Source: Heliocidaris erythrogramma (taxonomy: Eukaryota > Echinodermata > Echinoidea > Camarodonta > Echinometridae). Taken from it: a DNA stretch of 64,000 nt. Both the position numbers and the translations under genes were made by a program. Each line of letters starts with the position of its first letter. Within the stretch, counting starts at the first letter, position 1. A model generated the notes under the pieces. The model did no database searches and was not told the DNA's origin. It saw only the letters and a program-made list of their open reading frames with translations. The stretch is from assembly GCA_025617745.1 (NCBI GenBank), contig CM046853.1:57187233-57251232 (forward strand), written 5' to 3'. Below are positions 23,765 to 58,261 of this stretch, piece by piece.

Positions 23765-23834
23765 CATTCGTTAGTCCATCGGTAACGTCAGCGCCTCTCA
23801 ATCAGCGCAACCTGGTTCGAGGCTCGCCACGGTC
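23765..23834 (+). ncRNA. tRNA-like unit, rightward, copy 1
   Basis: A-box TAGTCCATCGG and B-box GGTTCGAGGC match Pol III promoter consensus, and a T9 run follows within a few bases. It diverges from the leftward unit about 100 bp away. Stems are imperfect, so a tRNA-derived promoter module is more likely than a functional tRNA. Confidence 0.6.
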
Positions 23835-24187
23835 ACATTTTTTTTTGCTGGTAAATTAGCACACTACAAGTGCTATAAACAGCATTTCAGGTGCAGTCAC
23901 TAAACATGCCCCTAAAAGTAGCACTTTAGTTTTTACAGTGTACAAGACGTAGAGATGACTTCAAAATAAGACGTCCTCTTGACGTCTTGCGTTGGTGCAA
24001 GTTGTCGTCTTATTTTGACGTCATCTGTACACTGTAAAAACTGAAGTGCTGTATATAGCACTTTTTGAGGGCATGCATAGGGACTGCACTCAGAGTACTA
24101 TTGAATGCACACAGCGTGCTATTTCAGCACCTTCACGGGAGCTGGACCGGCTCCTTAAACTGCTAAACATTCTTTAAAAAATGATTT

Positions 24188-24251
24188 GGACGAGCTTCGA
24201 ACCAGGATCCGCTGATCGAGAATTACTGGCATTACCGCTAGACTAACTCAC
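24188..24251 (-). ncRNA. tRNA-like unit, leftward, copy 2
   Basis: Same A-box, B-box and T-run as the unit at 23597-23660. Confidence 0.6.
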
Positions 24252-24355
24252 ATTGTACGATTTAGAGCAGATCATATTGTTACATATTGAATTTACGACA
24301 CCACATAGTTCATGTTATCTACTTGACTCCCATGACTAAACTGGATTGCAAGAAG

Positions 24356-24425
24356 CATTCGTTAGTCCATCGGTAACGTCAGCGCCTCTCAATCAGCGCA
24401 ACCTGGTTCGAGGCTCGCCACGGTC
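24356..24425 (+). ncRNA. tRNA-like unit, rightward, copy 2
   Basis: Same A-box, B-box and T9 run as the unit at 23765-23834. Confidence 0.6.
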
Positions 24426-24682
24426 ACATTTTTTTTTGCTGGTAAATTAGCACACTACAAGTGCTATAAACAGCATTTCAGGTGCAGTCACTAAACATGC
24501 CCCTAAAAGTAGCACTTTAGTTTTTACAGTGTACAAGACGTAGAGATGACTTCAAAATAAGACGTCCTCTTGACGTCTTGCGTTGGGGCAAGTTGTCGTC
24601 TTATTGACGTAATTACAGGACGTAAAAAAGACGAAAACCGCGACGTAAATATCACGTCATTTTTAACACTTTCTGCTATCAG

Positions 24683-24843
24683 GGAAGAGGAATGAAGACG
24701 TAGAGATGACGTCAAAATAACACGTCCTCTTGACGTCTTGCGTTGGTGCAAGTTGTCGTCTTATTGACGTAATTACAGGACGTAAAAAAGACGAAAACCA
24801 CGACGTAAATATCACGTCATTTTTTAACACTTTCTGCTATCAG
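24683..24843. mobile_element. Right half of a further composite element
   Basis: Repeats the right outer arm (AGACGTAGAGATGACGTC to CTTTCTGCTATCAG) without an inner element or left end. Probably a partial tandem duplication of the composite. Confidence 0.75.
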
Positions 24844-25206
24844 GGAAGGACCTGGTAGCCTCGGTAGCAGTACTAGACCAGACCTTTGATTGCAGTCGCT
24901 GTGGCCTGACTTGCCTGTCGCGCATCGGCCTTGTCAGCCACCAGCGTGCCTGCAATCGACGTGGACAGCCCCCTTCATAGATCTTCGTTCGCGAAGCTAA
25001 GCCAAGAAGAAGATTGAAAGACATTATAAGTAGAGTCGTAAAATTATATAGGATTTCAGGAGGGCGTAACCTCATCATTCTTCATACTTCTTATTCTGCA
25101 CTTTAGATTAATAAGATAAAGTCTCTTTTTCACCCATATACTGTGTTCCATTAAAATGCTCAAAGTGTCTTCAAGATAGAACAATGGAGATCAATATGGA
25201 GATCCT

Positions 25207-25300
25207 TGTCAGCCACCAGCGTGCCTGCAATCGACGTGGACAGCCCCTTCAAAGATCTTCGTTCGCGAAGCTAAGCCAAGAAGAAGATTGAAAGACATTA
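25207..25300 (+). repeat. Second copy of the LINE 3' end
   Basis: Repeats 24926-25022 closely (TTGTCAGCCACCAGCGTGCC through AAGAAGAAGATTGAAAGACATTA), i.e. the last zinc-finger codons and 3' tail of the LINE ending at about 25010. The separating 190 bp has no other feature. It marks a second insertion or a local duplication just upstream of the first visible protease exon. Confidence 0.8.
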
Positions 25301-25500
25301 CACGTGCCACTCCTTTTCCAGTTTATTTTCCATGAAATATGATGCACATTAAAATAAGGACTGGAACTTTGATATATGAATGCGTGATTAACAACATATA
25401 TTGTTCAAAATAATATATAATTTTAAAAGGTTATTGGCAAATATCCCTTTCATCAACTTCAAAGAATATGAAACAAATTGTTCATTAATTTGTCCTCCAG

Positions 25501-49480
<23,980 letters not shown>

Positions 49481-49764
49481 TATGCATTGCATCACCTCCG
49501 TCGTATTTGTTTTTCGTGCAAGAACATTCACATACGTAATGCCGACATCCGATGTGCTCCAGTCCACTACTCACTTAATGATAATGATAACAATAATAAC
49601 AATAACAATAACAGAACTTACATTCATGTGCGCATATATATCTCAAGGTCTGATTAAGGAACATACAAATTATTGTGTACTTTATTCAAGTTGCCATAGG
49701 GCGCTGAAAGTCTCCCCTTAAGTTTTATTTATGTAAAAGGTAAGTCACCGATTACATTATCAAT

Positions 49765-51347
49765 TTCAATTCAATTCAATTCAAGACATTTATTTCCAAC
49801 TTTTCAATATAAGTATACAAAGCAATAAATTAGCAAAATAATGTACATGTGTTTTTAACAGAAATATAACATAATATACATTCACGTGGTACATACATAT
49901 AGTTGGAGGACACATCTCTGAAAACAAACGCTTGTGGCGAGGGTGCCCTTAGTAACACAATACATATTACATAATAAATATATAAAAATAAAATAACTAC
50001 ATTTAAAAAAAAGATAATATTCCTATAGACCGCTGAGCTTGATTGCAGGAAAATAAGAAAAAAGGAAAGACAGAGAAGAAAAAGACAAGAGGGGGAAGGA
50101 GGGGAAAATGCAAGAATGGAGGTGCAACATAAAAGGAGTATGAAGACTGTAGTATTCACGAAGAAGCAGAGAGAAGAAAGAGAGAGAATAGACCCAAATG
50201 GAGGGTGGGGAAGTGTCTTAAACCATATTATTGTAGGATGAAGTGAGATGTTTTTTTTATCCTTCTTGAGAAGCTGGCAAGAGATGCAGAGTATTTTATT
50301 GTGTCAGGGATAACGTTTTACAGCTTAGGTCCCGAGTACCGGATGTTATGTTGGAATAATAAGGTTCTGTGCTTGGGTAGATGGATGTGATTTGTGTGTC
50401 TGGTTTCGTATTTATGAATAGTAGAATTTAATTGAAAGAGGTTCCAAAATTCGTCAGGAAACAAATTGTTTTGTACATCTGTACATGAAAATGCTTTGTT
50501 GATATTTATTTATATCGGTAAATTTTAGTATGTTAAATTGTTTGAACTAATGGTCGACGTGACACCGGGAGGCAGTACCTGTAGTTATACGAATCATTTT
50601 CTTTTGCAGGGTGATTAATTTGTGTAATTTGGAGGCTGTAGAGTTCCCCCAGGCTAGGCTAGGCAGTATCATAGATATGGTAGGATAAGAGAATTGTAAA
50701 GCATACGGAGGATGTTGTTTGGTAAAATGTGCCGCAGTCTAGAAATGATGCCAATTGTTTTAGAGACTTTGCTTTCTGTTTTAAGAATATGTTTTTTCCA
50801 AGACAAAGAACTATCAATATGCACACCTATAAATTCTGTGTTTCAACTGTAAGTAGTAGTACGTTGTCGGGATATATGGAAATGCTGTCTAAATCAGTGT
50901 TTTTATTGTTGTGAAAGATCATATAGTTACCTTTTTTTTTAATTGACAGACAATTTATGTTAACATTACTGCACAGTGAGGCAATAATTTATCCGCTATA
51001 TAAAATATTTGTGTCGTCGGCATAAAGAACTAAATTTAATGTTGCTGTTGATTTGAAAATGTTGTTTATATAAAGAATAAAAAGTAACGGACCAAGCAAC
51101 GAACATTGAGGTACACATGTGATTAATGGTATCGAAAGCTTTCGATAAGTCTATAAAAATTCCGGTTGAATATTGATTTTTTTTTTTCAAAGGAGTCAAT
51201 TATGTCGTTTGTTAGTTTAGATAATGCCATAGCTGTAGAAAAATTTTGGCGGAATCCAAATTGGTTTTTGTAAATAATGTCGTGTTTAACAAGAAATTCG
51301 TAAGTCCTGGTGTATACAATGCGTTCAAGAATTTTAGAAAAAACCGT
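49765..51347 (-). pseudogene. Older LINE, 3' part (interrupted by a younger LINE)
   Basis: On the minus strand: VFSKILERIVYTR, IIYKNQFGFRQ, GIFIDLSKAFDTINH, then a deletion, then VPQ-SLLGPLLFILYIN and LYADDTNIL (catalytic Asp pair), followed by decayed RT and a 3' UTR that ends in a (TTGAA)-type tail near 49765-49785. The RT start lies at 57209-57430: it breaks after TNYRPIS and resumes here. The 3' end lies only about 285 bp beyond the protease stop codon. Confidence 0.85.
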
Positions 51348-51688
51348 CGATTGATTGATTGATTGATTAAAATTTAACGACACTATCAACACAATATGTC
51401 ATATAAGTGTCTAAACATTAATGTATAAAGTTTCTTAAAGTACAATATTTGTTTAGTGTGTATATATGTGATCAGTAGGTTTAATTACGAAGTATATTGG
51501 GTAAAAGTAAGCTTAACTACTTTTCCGGGAAAAATTCCCTACTCTTTTCGAACAGAGAAGCATGTTCTTTAACGTGCAAGTGGTGTGACTCTCCTTTACA
51601 CGGGACCGACGGCTTAAAGTCTCCTCCGAAAGACTAAAAAATTGAATAAAATTGCCCAAAAGCATACCTGTGGGAAAAAGTTCCTAAT

Positions 51689-54600
51689 CTAGAATCTAAT
51701 AAATAGGTTGATTTCTTTAAGAAAATCTATGATGCATAATCGTGGAATTTCGCTAAACAAGGTATTCAGATCAGGGACATTATAAAAATTGTTACGGATG
51801 TGAGCAAATTCAATGCATTCAATAAGAATGTGTTTAACTGTAAGTGTACAGTCACATGATATACAATGTAGTGGGTCCTCTGCTGCAAGCAAATATGCAT
51901 GAGTTAAGTGAGAGTGACCAATTCGAATACGGGTCAGCACAATATCTTCCCGCCGTTTAGTTAGCGGGATTGTATTATGATGTCCGATTATTGGTTGATG
52001 TTGGTAGAGTTTATTGCCAAGATTTAAATCCCATAATGCTTGCCATTTCGTTCTAATGTAGGTGTTAATCTTTGACTTGAGATCTGTATAAGGTATTTTT
52101 ATTTCTGTTACATCCATACTGAGGGCTTCTTTTGCTAACAAATCAGCTTTTTCATTTCCCTTAATACCTATATGGCTTGGTATCCAAACGAATACCACCC
52201 GTTTACATAGTACACCGAGTTTGTACATAAATTCTAGTAACTGTACAACATAGGGATGTTTAAGGTTTCTACATTGTAAAGCCATTAAACTAGATAGCGA
52301 ATCCGTAAAAATTACAAAACGTCTTCCATCAGTGTTTTCTACACTCTTAGAAATATTGGGCAAAATTTTACCCAAATTTTACCCAACATGAGGGTCCTTA
52401 TGAGTCCGACCAACTTTTGGGTAAACTTTACCAATTTCATTGTTATTTTTGACCAATGTTGGGTAAATGCATGTAAAAGTTGAGCAAGATTTAACCAACC
52501 TATGCCCAATCTTCATTTACCCAATGGCATTTACCCAACATTTCTAAGAGTGTATAATGTTTAAGGCCATCTTCAAAGCCAACAGTTCGGCAGTATATAT
52601 GGAAGAACTGTCCGGTAGTCTCACTTGTTCGTTTATAGTGCCGCTAATGCAGGCTGATCCAACTTTATTTTGATCTTTTGATCCATCTGTATATGTAGCA
52701 TGACAATTCCTATATTTATGTCTTATTTCTCCAAATTTATCAAGGTAGACCAAATCACTTGTAGAGCCCTTTTTGAATGCTGTTAATGTCATGTCAATTA
52801 CTGGATCACTGATCACCCAAGGTGGAATATTAGGTGTCAGGAATGGGGAAATATTAGTTGTACCAATGATTTGCACTAGAGCTTCTTGAATACGTAAGCC
52901 AAAAGATTACACAGAAGATGGTTTAAGGTTATAAAAACCGACATATGGCGGTCTAAAGGTATTTTCGTACGCCGGGTTTGAGGGGTTATTCTTTAATTTG
53001 ATTGCATAGTTAAGAGATAGCTTTTCGTATCTCAAATGCAAAGGAGGTTCATTTGCCTCCACATACAAGCTTTCCATAGGCGAAGTACGAAAAGCTCCAG
53101 TACAAATCCTTAGTCCTTGATTCTGAATTGGTTTTAATTTTTCAAAATAGGACTTTCGAGCCGAGCTATAAACTGCACAGCCATAATCAAGTTTTGATCT
53201 GACTAAAGATCTATAAAGTCGTAGCAAGACAATACGATCAGCGCCCCAATCCATTTTAGATACAACCTTTAAAAGATTTAATGCCTTATGGCACTTTTGC
53301 CTCACATGATCAATATGTGCCTTAAAATTGAGTTTGTTATCAAATATCAGACCAAGATATTTCGTTTGCTGGGTTACCGGGATGACAGAACCATTTATTT
53401 TAACTTCTGGGTCAGGATGTAAAGAACGTTTGTTGCAGAAGTGTACACATACAGTCTTAGTTTTTGAAAAGCGAAAACCGTTCTCATCTGCCCACTTTTC
53501 AATTCGATTTAGACAATTTTGTAATATATTTTCTATTATCGGCATACTCTCCGAGGAGCAAGAAATACAAAAATCATCCACAAACAATGACCTGTCAAAC
53601 CGGGGAGTGACAACATCCACAATGCTGTTAATCTTCAACAAAAACAAAGTAACAGAAATTATGCTACCTTGAGGGACACCCATTTCTTGATTGTGCAATT
53701 CTGAAAAACTTGATCCAAGGCGAACTCGAAATGTACGATTGGAAAGAAAATTCTTGATGAAAATGGGCAGTTTACCTCTCAAACCAATATTGTAAAGATC
53801 TCTCATAATACCATATTTCCAAGTGGTATCATATGCCTTCTCCAGGTCAAAAAAGACAGACACCACATGGTGACCCCGAATAATGCCATCACGAATAAAA
53901 GTCTCTAGTCGAACGAGTTGATCAACAGTACTTCGATTTTGACGGAAACCACTCTGATATTTAGTAATCAATCCCTTTTTTTCTAAGAACCACACCAATC
54001 GAGCATTGATCATTCTCTCCATTGTCTTGCAAAGGCAGCTGGTCAAGGAAATAGGTCTATAATTTGTTGGCTTAGACGTATCTTTTCCAGGTTTTGGAAT
54101 GGGAATTATGGTAGCTTCCCGCCAAGAATCCGGAAAATTTCCAATACAACTAATAGACACACATCAGGTAAATGCTTCAGAAATTGGTAATGAATATCAT
54201 CTGGACCCGTTGCTGTATCATGGGATTTCTTGATGGAATCTCTTAATTCAGTAATACTAAATGGAATTTTGTAATCTTCCTTGTTGTTTGATAAAAAATT
54301 AAGTTCCAGACTCTCGGCTCGATCCTTATAAATTTGAAATGTTGGTGAATAGTGGTTAGTTGATGAATTATTTTCAAACTCCTGAGCCAACAAATTAACA
54401 ATGTCCGACCTTTCAGTACATTTATTTCCATCTGCTTTTGTCAAATAGGAAACATAATTACTTGTATATTTTCCACTTATTTTTCTAATCATTTCCCACA
54501 CTTTATTAGTGGATGTATGAATATTCAATTTAGAAACATAGTGCCTCCAAGACTGCCTTTTAGCTTTCTTAATAATGTTACGAACTTTAGCTCGTGTTTC

Positions 54601-55362
54601 CCTATACTTTTGTAAATTGTCACTATTTGGGTGTTTTTAAAATTTTCTCAAAGCTTTTTTACGGCAATTTGGAATTCTTTCGTCAGGTAAACATTTGACC
54701 ATTTCCATAAAAATAGGAAAGTGGTCACTTCCACACTGATCTGAATGGACATTCCACCGAAAATCCAGAAATATTGTAGGGGAACAAAATGATAAATCGA
54801 TAGCCGTCATTGAGCCAGAGGCCGGATGGAGATACGTAGTAGAATTGTCATTTAAAAGGCACAAATCAAAATGTTCAATCATTCGTTCAACCATTGAACC
54901 AAATCTGTTTTTATTTCGGCAGCCCCAAAGAGGACTGTGTGCATTAAAATCACCAACTAATAAAAAAGGTTCCGAAAGTTGATTAACGAGTCTATCTAAT
55001 TCTGTTTGATTAAGCTCAAATCGAGGTGGTATATATATTGAACAAATAGTAAAGGTTCTATGAAGAGTAACCTTAACTGTAGTAACTTGGATATTACTTT
55101 GAATCTCCACAACTTCATGTGGTATTCCTTTTTTAACTAAAAGAGACGAGCCTCCTATGGGCCTTCCATCAATTAAAGAGTTACTGTATGTGTTAAAAAT
55201 ATAATTCCGGAATGAAGTATTATCAGACAAACTCAAGAAGGTTTCTTGAAGAGCAATAACATAAGGATTGTAATCATACATAAGACGTTTTATTTCCTCA
55301 TAGTTAGGTCTAAGGCCACGACAATTCCACTGAATGACGGCTATTTCTTTAACAATATCCAT
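51689..55362 (-). pseudogene. LINE ORF2: endonuclease, RT and RNase H
   Basis: From ATG at 55362: AP-like endonuclease (IQWNCRGL, IALQET, SIYIPP, LVGDFNAHSPLWG, TAIDLSF, GSDHFPIF), a stop at 54637 in frame, linker, frameshift near 54150, RT (ATIIPIPKPG, TNYRPISLTSCLCKTMERM, SGFRQNRST, FFDLEKAYDTTW, MGVPQGSIIS, LFVDDFCIS with the Asp pair, KYLGLIFDNKLNF), a stop at 52907, then RNase H (TYTDGS, AELLALKMAL, FTDSLSSLMAL, GNEKADLLAKEA: all four acidic residues) and a C-terminal C-x2-C-x7-H-x4-C motif. A MITE splits the RNase H domain. RNase H after RT places it near the I group. Confidence 0.92.
52342..52552. mobile_element. 211-bp Tc1/mariner-like MITE in the RNase H domain
   Basis: Inverted ends CACTCTTAGAAAT and ATTTCTAAGAGTG are flanked by TA (52340-52341 and 52553-52554). 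The interior is made of many TTTACCCAA/TTGGGTAAA words in both orientations. Removing it with one TA restores the RNase H reading frame exactly. Confidence 0.92.
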
Positions 55363-55364
55363 AT

Positions 55365-56695
55365 TTACGTATTGTCTTTCTTTTTAACGACTTGAATTTT
55401 GGACGTCGGAATCGTAGGGGGAACTACGTCCATTTCTTCTTCCCCCTCGATTGACAATATCTCATACTTGTTCCTGTTTTTTATATCCGACAAATTAGAT
55501 TTTGATTGGACACTTTCTTTCTTTGTTTGCTTTGCTGTGAGCTGACGATTGCCAGAGGTTTCATTACCATGATTAACGGGAGTGCTTTTGTCAGATGGTT
55601 CACGTGTTAGACTTCGACTTCTACGGTTGACATTTAGTTTATTCTGTCCCATTTTCTGGTGATCCCTGTTTTTAATTTGGGGAAAAACTTTTGATGTAAT
55701 TGTAGAAGTATATACTTTTCGTAACCGTAGAAGCACTTTTCGTAATCATAGAAGTATTATTCTTGATAGAGACCGGAGTATCACCTGTTATCCATGTAAG
55801 CTCTGTCTGTACAGTTGCATCAGACCGGGGCCTGCATGGTACTTTCTGGTTTCCTACTGCAGGGGCCAGCCCTGCTTTAGCCGCATAAGATGTGCCCGGT
55901 GAATTATATTGAGCCTGAAAGCGCTTACGAGCTTCAGGGTAAGATACGTGGTTTAAGGTTTTTTATTTCTTGTACTTTCTTTTCTTCAACCCACTGTGGG
56001 CAACGCCTTGAGTCAGCAGGGTGATTTCCACTGCAGTTGATGCATTTTTGTTGGCCCCTGCAATCGGAACCATCATGACCATCTTCTCCACATTTCACAC
56101 AACACTGTGGTCTCTTGCAATAGGTCTTAAAGTGACCAAATCTTTGACATTGAAAACACCGGATTGGATTTGGAATGTAGGGATCTACTTTCACTTTCAT
56201 ATAGCCCACTTTGATAAAAGATGGAGGATCCGGTTTTCCAAATGTCAAGAAGATCGTGTTTGTTGGTTTTCTTACGCCATTTAGATTTGTCGTGACTCTG
56301 TATACATCCGTTACGTTCTGGTCGGAAAGCTCTTCTAAAATTTCGTCTGCGTCGCAATCTGTTAGTTCGGAGCAACGAATTACTCCTTTACATGAATTCA
56401 AGGTCCTATGCGGACAGACCTTCACTGGGATGCCAACAAATTTAGTTGTTTTTAACAAGTTCTTTGCATGTATCAATTTGTCAACTTCCACCATAATGTC
56501 GCCGGATCTTAAACGTGAGATCGTTTTGACGGATCCGACCAACCCCTCAATGCCTTTGTGCACCGCAAAAGGCGATAACTTGAGAGGCTGGCTCGGATCG
56601 CTAGCCTGAAAGACCAGAAATCTTGGAAAAGATTCCTGGTCATCGTCTGAGTCGCTTATTCTGCTTCTTTTAAGGTTTTTTGTTTTAGATGCCAT
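55365..56695 (-). pseudogene. LINE ORF1 (gag-like, zinc knuckles)
   Basis: ATG at 56695. The first 250 codons include three zinc knuckles near residues 185-235: CFQCQRFGHFKTYC and CVKCGEDGHDGSDC (both C-x2-C-x4-H-x4-C) and CINCSGNHPADSRRC (C-x2-C-x3-H-x6-C), which bind element RNA. A frameshift at an A-run near 55960 ends the long frame. The next frame continues as YPEARKRFQAQYN and runs to TAA at 55365, through a Ser/Lys-rich tail. Such gag proteins form the ribonucleoprotein of jockey/I-type LINEs. Confidence 0.88.
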
Positions 56696-57208
56696 ATTAA
56701 TTGATTAAAAATTCGGTACCATTGCTCCCCACCCACCACGGAGCCCAAGAAGGGGACGTCATACATATAAGGATAAAAACATCTTATACTGACGACAGAG
56801 ATACGAACAGTACTATACTCCAGGTGTAATAAAATACACCCAGATTGACCTGATTAAGCAGCTGCCATCTAAAATACAAATCTTGACAAAATTAGTGATT
56901 CGCAGTTGTTGAGACACAGACTAAAATCAATGTTGGTTATTATAAATTGTATGTATTCTAGGGCTGAGCACCACCAGCCGATTGGTTATATCCAGGCCTA
57001 TATAACCTCCCGTCTAAGTGAATCCAGGGCCAAAGTGATGTGTTGCTTTAGGAGGACCGCAGTCACACCATCCACTCAATCACCAGGATCCCTTTCTCCA
57101 CAGACACGGGTCGCAGCTCACGGCAAACAAGCCGCCCCTTTTAGTCGCCTTTTACGACATGCAGTACGATACAGTGGGCCTATTCTAACCCCCGGACCCA
57201 CATGGGGG

Positions 57209-57520
57209 AGAAAAAACCGTGGAACAGATATTGGTCTATAGTTGGTAAGTTGTCTTTTATCCCCAGTCTTAAATATAGGTGTGACTCTAGCAATTTTCAG
57301 TAAGTCTGGAAAATTCCCTTTAAAGTGATAAATTGAAAATATGACACAGCGGTTTAGATATATACCGAATCGCACTTTTAGTTACTCTGGGACTGAATTA
57401 GTCTAAACCTGCAGATATATTATTTTCAAAGGAGTTGACAGTATTTCATTTTTATCTGCAGGATATAAAAGTAGAGAATCATCAGGCGGAATGTTCATGT
57501 ATGTCCGAATGTCAATGTCC
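57209..57520 (-). pseudogene. Older LINE, upstream part
   Basis: Minus strand: IPPDDSLLLYPADKNEI, then FPDLLKIARVTPIFKTGD and LTNYRPIS, stopping exactly where the I-type LINE inserted. The remainder is at 49765-51347. Its own 5' side is cut at 57520 by the composite palindromic element. Confidence 0.85.
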
Positions 57521-58261
57521 CTGATAGCAGAAAGAGGAAAAAATGACGTGATATTTACGCCGTCGTTTACGTCTTTTTTACGTCCTGTAATTACGTGAAT
57601 AAGACAACTTGCACCAACGCAAGACGTCATGATGACGTCTTGAGGACGTCATCTTTACGTCTTGTACACTGTAAAAACTAAAGCGCTACTTTTAGGGGCA
57701 TGTATAGTGGCTGCATCTGAAATGCCGTTTGTAGCACTTGTAGTGTGCTAATTTACCAGCAAAAAAAAAATGTGACCGTGGCGAGCCTCGAACCAGGCTC
57801 CGCTGATTGAGAGGCGCTGACGTTACCGATGGACTAACGAATGCTTCTTGCAATCCAGTTTAGTCATGGGAGTCAAGTAGATAACATGAACTATGTGGTG
57901 TCGTAAATTCACTATGTAACAATATGATCTGCTCTACATCGTACGATGTGAGTTAGTCTAGCGGTAATGGCAGCAATTCTCGCAGTTTAAGGAGCCGGTC
58001 CAGCTCCCGTGAAAGTGCTGAAATAGCACGTTGTGTGCATTCAATAGCACTCTGAGTGCAGTCCCTATGCATGCCCTCAAAAAGTGCTATATACACTGAG
58101 CACTTCAGTTTTTACAGTGTACAGATGACGTCAAAATGAGACGTCCTCTTGACGTCTTGCGTTGGTGCAAGTTGTCGTCTTATTGACGTAATTACAGGAC
58201 GTAAAAAAGACGAAAACCACGACGTAAATATCACGTCATTTTTAACACTTTCTGCTATCAG
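57521..58261. mobile_element. Composite palindromic element, second locus, 741 bp
   Basis: CTGATAGCAGAAAG and CTTTCTGCTATCAG ends enclose CpG-rich arms (GACGTAATTACAGGACG types) and a single inner element at 57667-58119 in the orientation opposite to the copies near 24 kb. It interrupts the older LINE. A target duplication could not be assigned. Confidence 0.85.
57667..58119. mobile_element. Inner MITE, copy 3, 453 bp, TA target site
   Basis: Inverted ends CACTGTAAAAACT and AGTTTTTACAGTG with TA on both sides (57665-57666, 58120-58121). One tRNA-like unit (minus, about 57772-57842: A-box TAGTCCATCGG, B-box GGTTCGAGGC, T10 run just beyond) is intact. The other (plus, from about 57949, A-box TAGTCTAGCGG) has lost its B-box in a deletion of about 50 bp relative to copies 1 and 2. 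Confidence 0.85.

Larger units (their letters stand above)
23439..23940. mobile_element. 502-bp inner MITE, copy 1, TA target site
   Basis: Terminal inverted repeats CACTGTAAAAACT and AGTTTTTACAGTG are flanked by TA on both sides (23437-23438 and 23941-23942), the pattern of Tc1/mariner-type insertion. Subterminal inverted stretches include GAAGTGCT / AGCACTTTAG and AGGGGCATG-like words. It carries two tRNA-like units pointing outward. No protein is encoded. Confidence 0.85.
24030..24531. mobile_element. 502-bp inner MITE, copy 2, TA target site
   Basis: Same length as copy 1 and nearly identical to it, with TA at 24028-24029 and 24532-24533. It sits at the same point of the outer arm as copy 1, which points to amplification of the composite, not to two independent insertions. 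Confidence 0.85.
23297..24682. mobile_element. Composite palindromic element with two inner MITE copies
   Basis: The outer ends are CTGATAGCAGAAAGTG and CACTTTCTGCTATCAG. The outer arms are CpG/ACGT-rich inverted repeats (GACGTCAAGAGGACGTC, CGTAATTACAGGACGTAAAA). Two nearly identical 502-bp inner elements sit in them, separated by an 87-bp piece of outer arm. The whole interrupts the LINE at 21866-25010. The same outer-plus-inner arrangement recurs at 57521-58261, so it moves as a unit. Confidence 0.85.
21866..25010 (+). pseudogene. LINE with zinc-finger C-terminus, broken by SINE and MITEs
   Basis: A 5'-truncated non-LTR element on the + strand. In order: VNGVKQGCVLAPTLFSIFF (RT thumb/palm entry), LLFADDAALAAH with the catalytic Asp pair, FGL-SLKKTEFLHQPAPR, then after a SINE insertion VHQFTYLGCTI, KIDREVDNRLAKAN, YRAVVLPTLMYGSESW, RLLERFHQRCLRTIL, EVLGQAEITSIEAMLLKSQL and WRHTVHQAVSSFEDSRRANL. 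After the composite MITE it resumes at 24847 with FDCSRCG-TCLSRIGLVSHQRAC, a C2H2 finger that ends such ORFs. Stops, a frameshift near 23010 and two insertions make it inactive. The clade is not assigned. Confidence 0.85.
51348..57208 (-). mobile_element. I-type LINE, 5.86 kb, near full length
   Basis: A 12-bp target duplication AGAAAAAACCGT flanks it (51336-51347 and 57209-57220). The 5' UTR (from 57208 leftward) begins CTCCCCCATGTGGGTCCGGG and includes GTCGTAAAAGGCGACTAAAA, a 5' segment seen in several invertebrate LINEs. Gag, then endonuclease-RT-RNase H, then a 3' UTR (51348-51688) with the common TTCTTTAACGTGCA and TACACGGGACCGACGGCTT words and an (AATC)n tail. Gag stop and ORF2 start are 2 nt apart. 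Defects are few: two in-frame stops, two frameshifts and one MITE insertion. Confidence 0.92.

Noticed and set aside
23597-24425. Genuine tRNA genes
   Set aside because: A- and B-boxes are good but acceptor and T stems do not pair consistently, and the units sit in a repeated element.
53328-56609. Plus-strand frames over the LINE
   Set aside because: Shadows of the minus-strand gag and RT coding sequence.
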